Below, piece after piece: positions 6,386 to 8,993 of a DNA stretch of 8,993 bases. The notes under the pieces are model-generated. The model was not told where the DNA came from, did no database searches, and was given only the letters and a program-made list of their open reading frames with translations. The position numbers were made by a program, and so were the translations under genes. The DNA lies in NCBI GenBank assembly GCA_903885865.1, contig CAISKH010000415.1, positions 1 to 8,993 of the forward strand, given 5' to 3'. The stretch's first letter is position 1; every line of letters starts with the position of its first letter. The stretch is from an uncultured Mucilaginibacter sp. (GTDB lineage Bacteria; Bacteroidota; Bacteroidia; Sphingobacteriales; Sphingobacteriaceae).

Positions 6386-7495
6386 ATGTTTACCCGCGGT
6401 ATAATCCTAACACTTTTTCTATTAACCGGTTTTTTTGCCAAATTATTTGCCGTTGAATTTACCATTCACGGCAACATTCAAGGTATGAATAACGAGAAGG
6501 TTTACCTCGATTACCTGGATGATAAAGACAATCACATTGTTGATTCAGTACAAGTTTCAAATGGACAGTTTACAATAGCAGGGCATATTGAAACGCCTAC
6601 TTTTGGCATACTTTACTTTTCAGTATCGCAAGTGCAGGAAACCTTCTTTTTTGAAGCTGGCACCACTGAAGTAACCGGGGATTTATCAAAATCAAAGAGC
6701 CTGAATTTTTCGGGGCATAGCTGCACCCGGGTTTTTGCCGCATATCGAAAAATTGCCGATTCGTTTAGTACTTATCGCTCAGCACTTATTCCATTTATTT
6801 CAGGAGAGCACGCGATTAAAGATTCGGCACTACACGCTCATTACCAGGATAGCTACTATTTATCGTTAAGTGATGAAGAAAACTATACCGAGCAATTTAT
6901 ACGAAAGCGCCCCGATAGTTATTTAAGCGCTTACCTGCTGTATTCCAGGTTTTCGGGGGAGAACAACATTAACAAAGGCCTGGCTTTATTAAATACTTTA
7001 AGCCCACAAATTCAACACTCAAAATACATCCGGCAACTTCAGCAACTCAATTCTGCTATTAGGTTGACTAGTACCGGCATGTATGCTCCCGATTTTTCTG
7101 AACCGGATACCTCAAGAAAAGCGTTAAAGCTTTCCGAGATTAAAACCAAATATCTTCTGCTTGATTTTTGGGCATCGTGGTGCGCTCCTTGCAGGCGAGA
7201 AAATCCCGGATTGGTAAAGGCCTATCAAAAATTTCACGATAAGGGTTTCGAAATTTTGAGCGTTTCGTTTGACCAAAACAAACAGCACTGGATAGATGCT
7301 ATGGTGAAAGATGGAATGAGTTGGTTAAACGTTTGCGATTTTAAGGAGTGGGACGACGACAAGGCGGCCAGGGCCTATGGAGTTAACCAAATACCCACCA
7401 ATTTTCTGATTGATAAAAACGGAATTATTATTGGCAAAAACCTGTTGGGCACGGGGCTCGATTATGAATTAAGCAGGCTGCTGGAAGTTAAATAG
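6386..7495 (+). CDS. Periplasmic TlpA-like thiol-disulfide protein with DUF4369 N-terminal domain
   Basis: This 369-residue protein has a signal peptide (1-22, cleavage likely after LFA), a beta-rich DUF4369-type domain (about 23-120, containing NNEKVYLDYLDDK and DSVQVSNGQF), a helical linker, and a thioredoxin/AhpC-TSA fold from about residue 232 to the end. The redox motif WCAPC places the cysteines at 266 and 269, inside DFWASWCAPCRRENPGL; the cis-proline is Pro337 in QIPTNF. Such proteins are numerous in Bacteroidota and are thought to reduce or oxidise periplasmic protein thiols; the partner here is unknown. A GTG at 6383 immediately precedes the ATG at 6386 and would add one residue; the ATG is preferred. 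It follows the lipoprotein gene by 62 bases and converges with the SGNH gene, with 20 bases between the stops and no clear hairpin. A decayed paralogue lies at 5301-5478. Confidence 0.9.
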   Translation: MFTRGIILTLFLLTGFFAKLFAVEFTIHGNIQGMNNEKVYLDYLDDKDNHIVDSVQVSNGQFTIAGHIETPTFGILYFSVSQVQETFFFEAGTTEVTGDLSKSKSLNFSGHSCTRVFAAYRKIADSFSTYRSALIPFISGEHAIKDSALHAHYQDSYYLSLSDEENYTEQFIRKRPDSYLSAYLLYSRFSGENNINKGLALLNTLSPQIQHSKYIRQLQQLNSAIRLTSTGMYAPDFSEPDTSRKALKLSEIKTKYLLLDFWASWCAPCRRENPGLVKAYQKFHDKGFEILSVSFDQNKQHWIDAMVKDGMSWLNVCDFKEWDDDKAARAYGVNQIPTNFLIDKNGIIIGKNLLGTGLDYELSRLLEVK

Positions 7496-7515
7496 CCAGA
7501 CAATAAACCCAATTA

Positions 7516-8526
7516 TTAGTTCGACGCAGGTTCATAAATAATTTTGAGTATACTATCGCCAACCATAGGCCGATAATGATATGCATCGCGATAATAATTG
7601 CCGGGCGAATCGGTGAAAGCATTTTTGCCTGAAAAATCGTAAAGGTTTTCGCCAAATATTTCTTTCAGCACCTTACGGTCTTCATCCGAAAATTTAACCT
7701 GGTCGTAAATAGGGCTTATGATAACTTTATAGTGGGTATTATTTTTCTTCAAGATATCTCCAATCTCCTGCAACATGCTTAAACGGATACCCCTTATTTT
7801 TTGCATTTTATCTACTGTTTCTCCGCTTCGGGCGTAAAAGAAGCTTTTCGCGTTTGCATAGTATCCTATTGAATCCTCTTCAATTCTATTGTCGCTGGAA
7901 GTCCAGGTTAATTGATTTGTTACCGTGTCCATAATAGCCAGGTGTTGATCTTCGCTATTCTTCGTTTTGTTTTTAAATGCGCGCGCTAGCGTGCCGCTGT
8001 AAAAGGTGTATAAAAATTTAGGGTTCAAATAAGCTCTAAAAAATACCTTTTGAAACATGATGCGGCTTTCGCCCGAAATAGCCGGATGCTTAATTCCTAA
8101 TACCTCCTTAACGTTTTGATAGGTATTGAAGGTAAGGTCCTCATCAATTATAAGCAGAACATTATCAATTTTTGCGTGCGTGGCGTCCAGGTATTTAAGC
8201 TTCTTATAAATACCATAAATCGACTCGCCATAAGCATCGTACTTGAAGGGGCTTGCATTGGCATCAAGATATTTCTGCCATGATGAAACATTAAAGGCTA
8301 CAGTGCGGGAACTCCCTAAAATGAATGAATTATAATGGTACTGATCTTTATGCTTGATAAACATTTCAGTTGACACATAATCACGATCTAAATCAATATA
8401 CGAAGGCACATTAAATTCGGAGTAATTATATAACACTCTGAACGGATCGAAATACAGGTAGCCCACAACCAACGGCAGTAAAATAATAAGGCAAAAAACG
8501 CTAAGGTTTTTTAAAAATTCTTTCAT
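7516..8526 (-). CDS. SGNH-type membrane-anchored protein, partner of MBOAT O-acyltransferase
   Basis: This 336-residue protein has one N-terminal membrane helix (about 7-25) and then an extracytoplasmic domain. FILGSSRTVAF (68-78) fits block I of SGNH/GDSL enzymes, with the nucleophile Ser72 or Ser73. Near the end YYRDAYHYRP has Asp314 and His317 in the DxxH arrangement of block V. Proteins of this layout beside an MBOAT gene (AlgJ/AlgX, PatB, DltD-like) transfer acetyl groups to polysaccharides, or help to do so, after the MBOAT protein has moved the group across the membrane. Its ATG at 8526 lies one base after the TAG of the MBOAT gene, so translation is probably coupled. The overall sequence is divergent, so the assignment rests on the two motifs, the anchor and the neighbour. 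The modified glycan is not evident. Confidence 0.77.
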   Translation of the reverse strand: MKEFLKNLSVFCLIILLPLVVGYLYFDPFRVLYNYSEFNVPSYIDLDRDYVSTEMFIKHKDQYHYNSFILGSSRTVAFNVSSWQKYLDANASPFKYDAYGESIYGIYKKLKYLDATHAKIDNVLLIIDEDLTFNTYQNVKEVLGIKHPAISGESRIMFQKVFFRAYLNPKFLYTFYSGTLARAFKNKTKNSEDQHLAIMDTVTNQLTWTSSDNRIEEDSIGYYANAKSFFYARSGETVDKMQKIRGIRLSMLQEIGDILKKNNTHYKVIISPIYDQVKFSDEDRKVLKEIFGENLYDFSGKNAFTDSPGNYYRDAYHYRPMVGDSILKIIYEPASN

Positions 8527-8527
8527 G

Positions 8528-8993
8528 CTAAAACTGAAAATAAATGAATTGCTGTTCTTTTCCGCTTATAAAGAAAATAGCGAAAACAAGCAGATAGTAA
8601 AACGCCCAGCGCGCGGGCTTAGGCCAGTTAAATCCAAGACTTTGCAGGGCATACTGATTTTCTCTGCCCAGCCATTCAATCAACACAAATAGTGCTACCA
8701 AAACCGGAATAATGAATCCAACCTGGTGCTGCATAACACTTGCAGTTTCGGCATAGGCGGAGTGGCTGAACAGACCCAATACCATTCGCTTAACGAAAAC
8801 GAAAGCATGCCCTAAAGTATCGCTGCGGAAAAATATCCAGGCAAAAACGGTCAAACCAAAAGTAAGGCACATGTTAAGCAGCTCTCCTATTGTTGGAAGG
8901 TATTTTCCCTGCGCAACGGTGCCCAGGTTTTCCCTGTTACGGTTTAATAATAGCAGGGGTAAAAAATAGATGGCATTGAGTAATCCCCAAACA
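8528..8993 (-). CDS. MBOAT family O-acyltransferase, C-terminal part (AlgI/DltB-like)
   Basis: The minus strand is open from the right edge (first complete codon at 8992) to the stop at 8528, giving the last 154 residues. A start at 8872 is only an internal Met, because the family similarity continues upstream of it. The fragment begins VWGLLNAIYFLP, matching the tryptophan-glycine helix that follows the conserved histidine motif of AlgI-type proteins, so the catalytic His should lie just outside the window. LTFGLTVFAWIFFRSDTLGHA is the typical helix after the next cytoplasmic loop. Two more membrane helices follow (around VGFIIPVLVALFVLIEWL and YYLLVFAIFFISG). MBOAT proteins of this branch pass acyl groups, usually acetyl, from a cytoplasmic donor to an extracytoplasmic acceptor. 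One base separates its stop from the ATG of the SGNH partner gene. Confidence 0.87.
   Translation of the reverse strand, partial: VWGLLNAIYFLPLLLLNRNRENLGTVAQGKYLPTIGELLNMCLTFGLTVFAWIFFRSDTLGHAFVFVKRMVLGLFSHSAYAETASVMQHQVGFIIPVLVALFVLIEWLGRENQYALQSLGFNWPKPARWAFYYLLVFAIFFISGKEQQFIYFQF

Noticed and set aside
8528..8872. A complete 114-residue membrane protein starting at 8872
   Set aside because: The frame continues upstream to the window edge with MBOAT-like sequence (WGLLNAIYFLP), so the Met at 8872 is internal.

Overview
The window looks like chromosomal DNA of a Bacteroidota species, probably from the Sphingobacteriaceae or a close relative. This is inferred from AT-rich intergenic DNA, starts without Shine-Dalgarno sequences, a DUF4369-type N-terminal domain joined to a TlpA-like thioredoxin domain, and a CKK-type lipoprotein signal. 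No rRNA, tRNA, CRISPR array or intact mobile element was found.

Left part (1-3749, minus strand): three genes read right to left. They are a GtrB/ArnC-type family 2 glycosyltransferase with two C-terminal membrane helices, a WecE-type dTDP-4-amino-4,6-dideoxyhexose aminotransferase, and a large GT-C (PMT_2/ArnT-like) membrane glycosyltransferase that leaves the window at its C-terminus. Together they resemble an Arn- or Gtr-style route: make an amino sugar, load it on a polyprenyl phosphate, then transfer it outside the inner membrane.

Middle (4141-5292, plus strand): across a 391-base AT-rich divergent spacer lies the most unusual gene, a two-domain protein. Its N-terminal half is a WecD-like GNAT acyltransferase. 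Its C-terminal half is a MaoC-type (R)-specific enoyl-CoA hydratase with an intact GDFNPIH active-site motif. Beside a WecE-type transaminase this suggests one polypeptide that makes an (R)-3-hydroxyacyl-CoA and uses it to acylate the 4-amino group of the sugar. A similar logic, with separate proteins, is known for anthrose in Bacillus anthracis.

Right of that (5293-7495, plus strand): a decayed paralogue of the thioredoxin gene (about 5301-5478) ends at a near-perfect AT hairpin. It is followed by a small lipoprotein gene and the intact DUF4369/TlpA-like thioredoxin gene. The remnant and the intact gene flank the lipoprotein gene, which suggests an old local duplication.

Right end (7516-8993, minus strand): a tightly coupled pair, an SGNH-type membrane-anchored protein and the C-terminal end of an MBOAT O-acyltransferase. 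Such pairs O-acetylate cell-surface or exported polysaccharides. The two ends of the window therefore share a theme of surface-glycan synthesis and acylation, with a periplasmic redox/lipoprotein pair between them.
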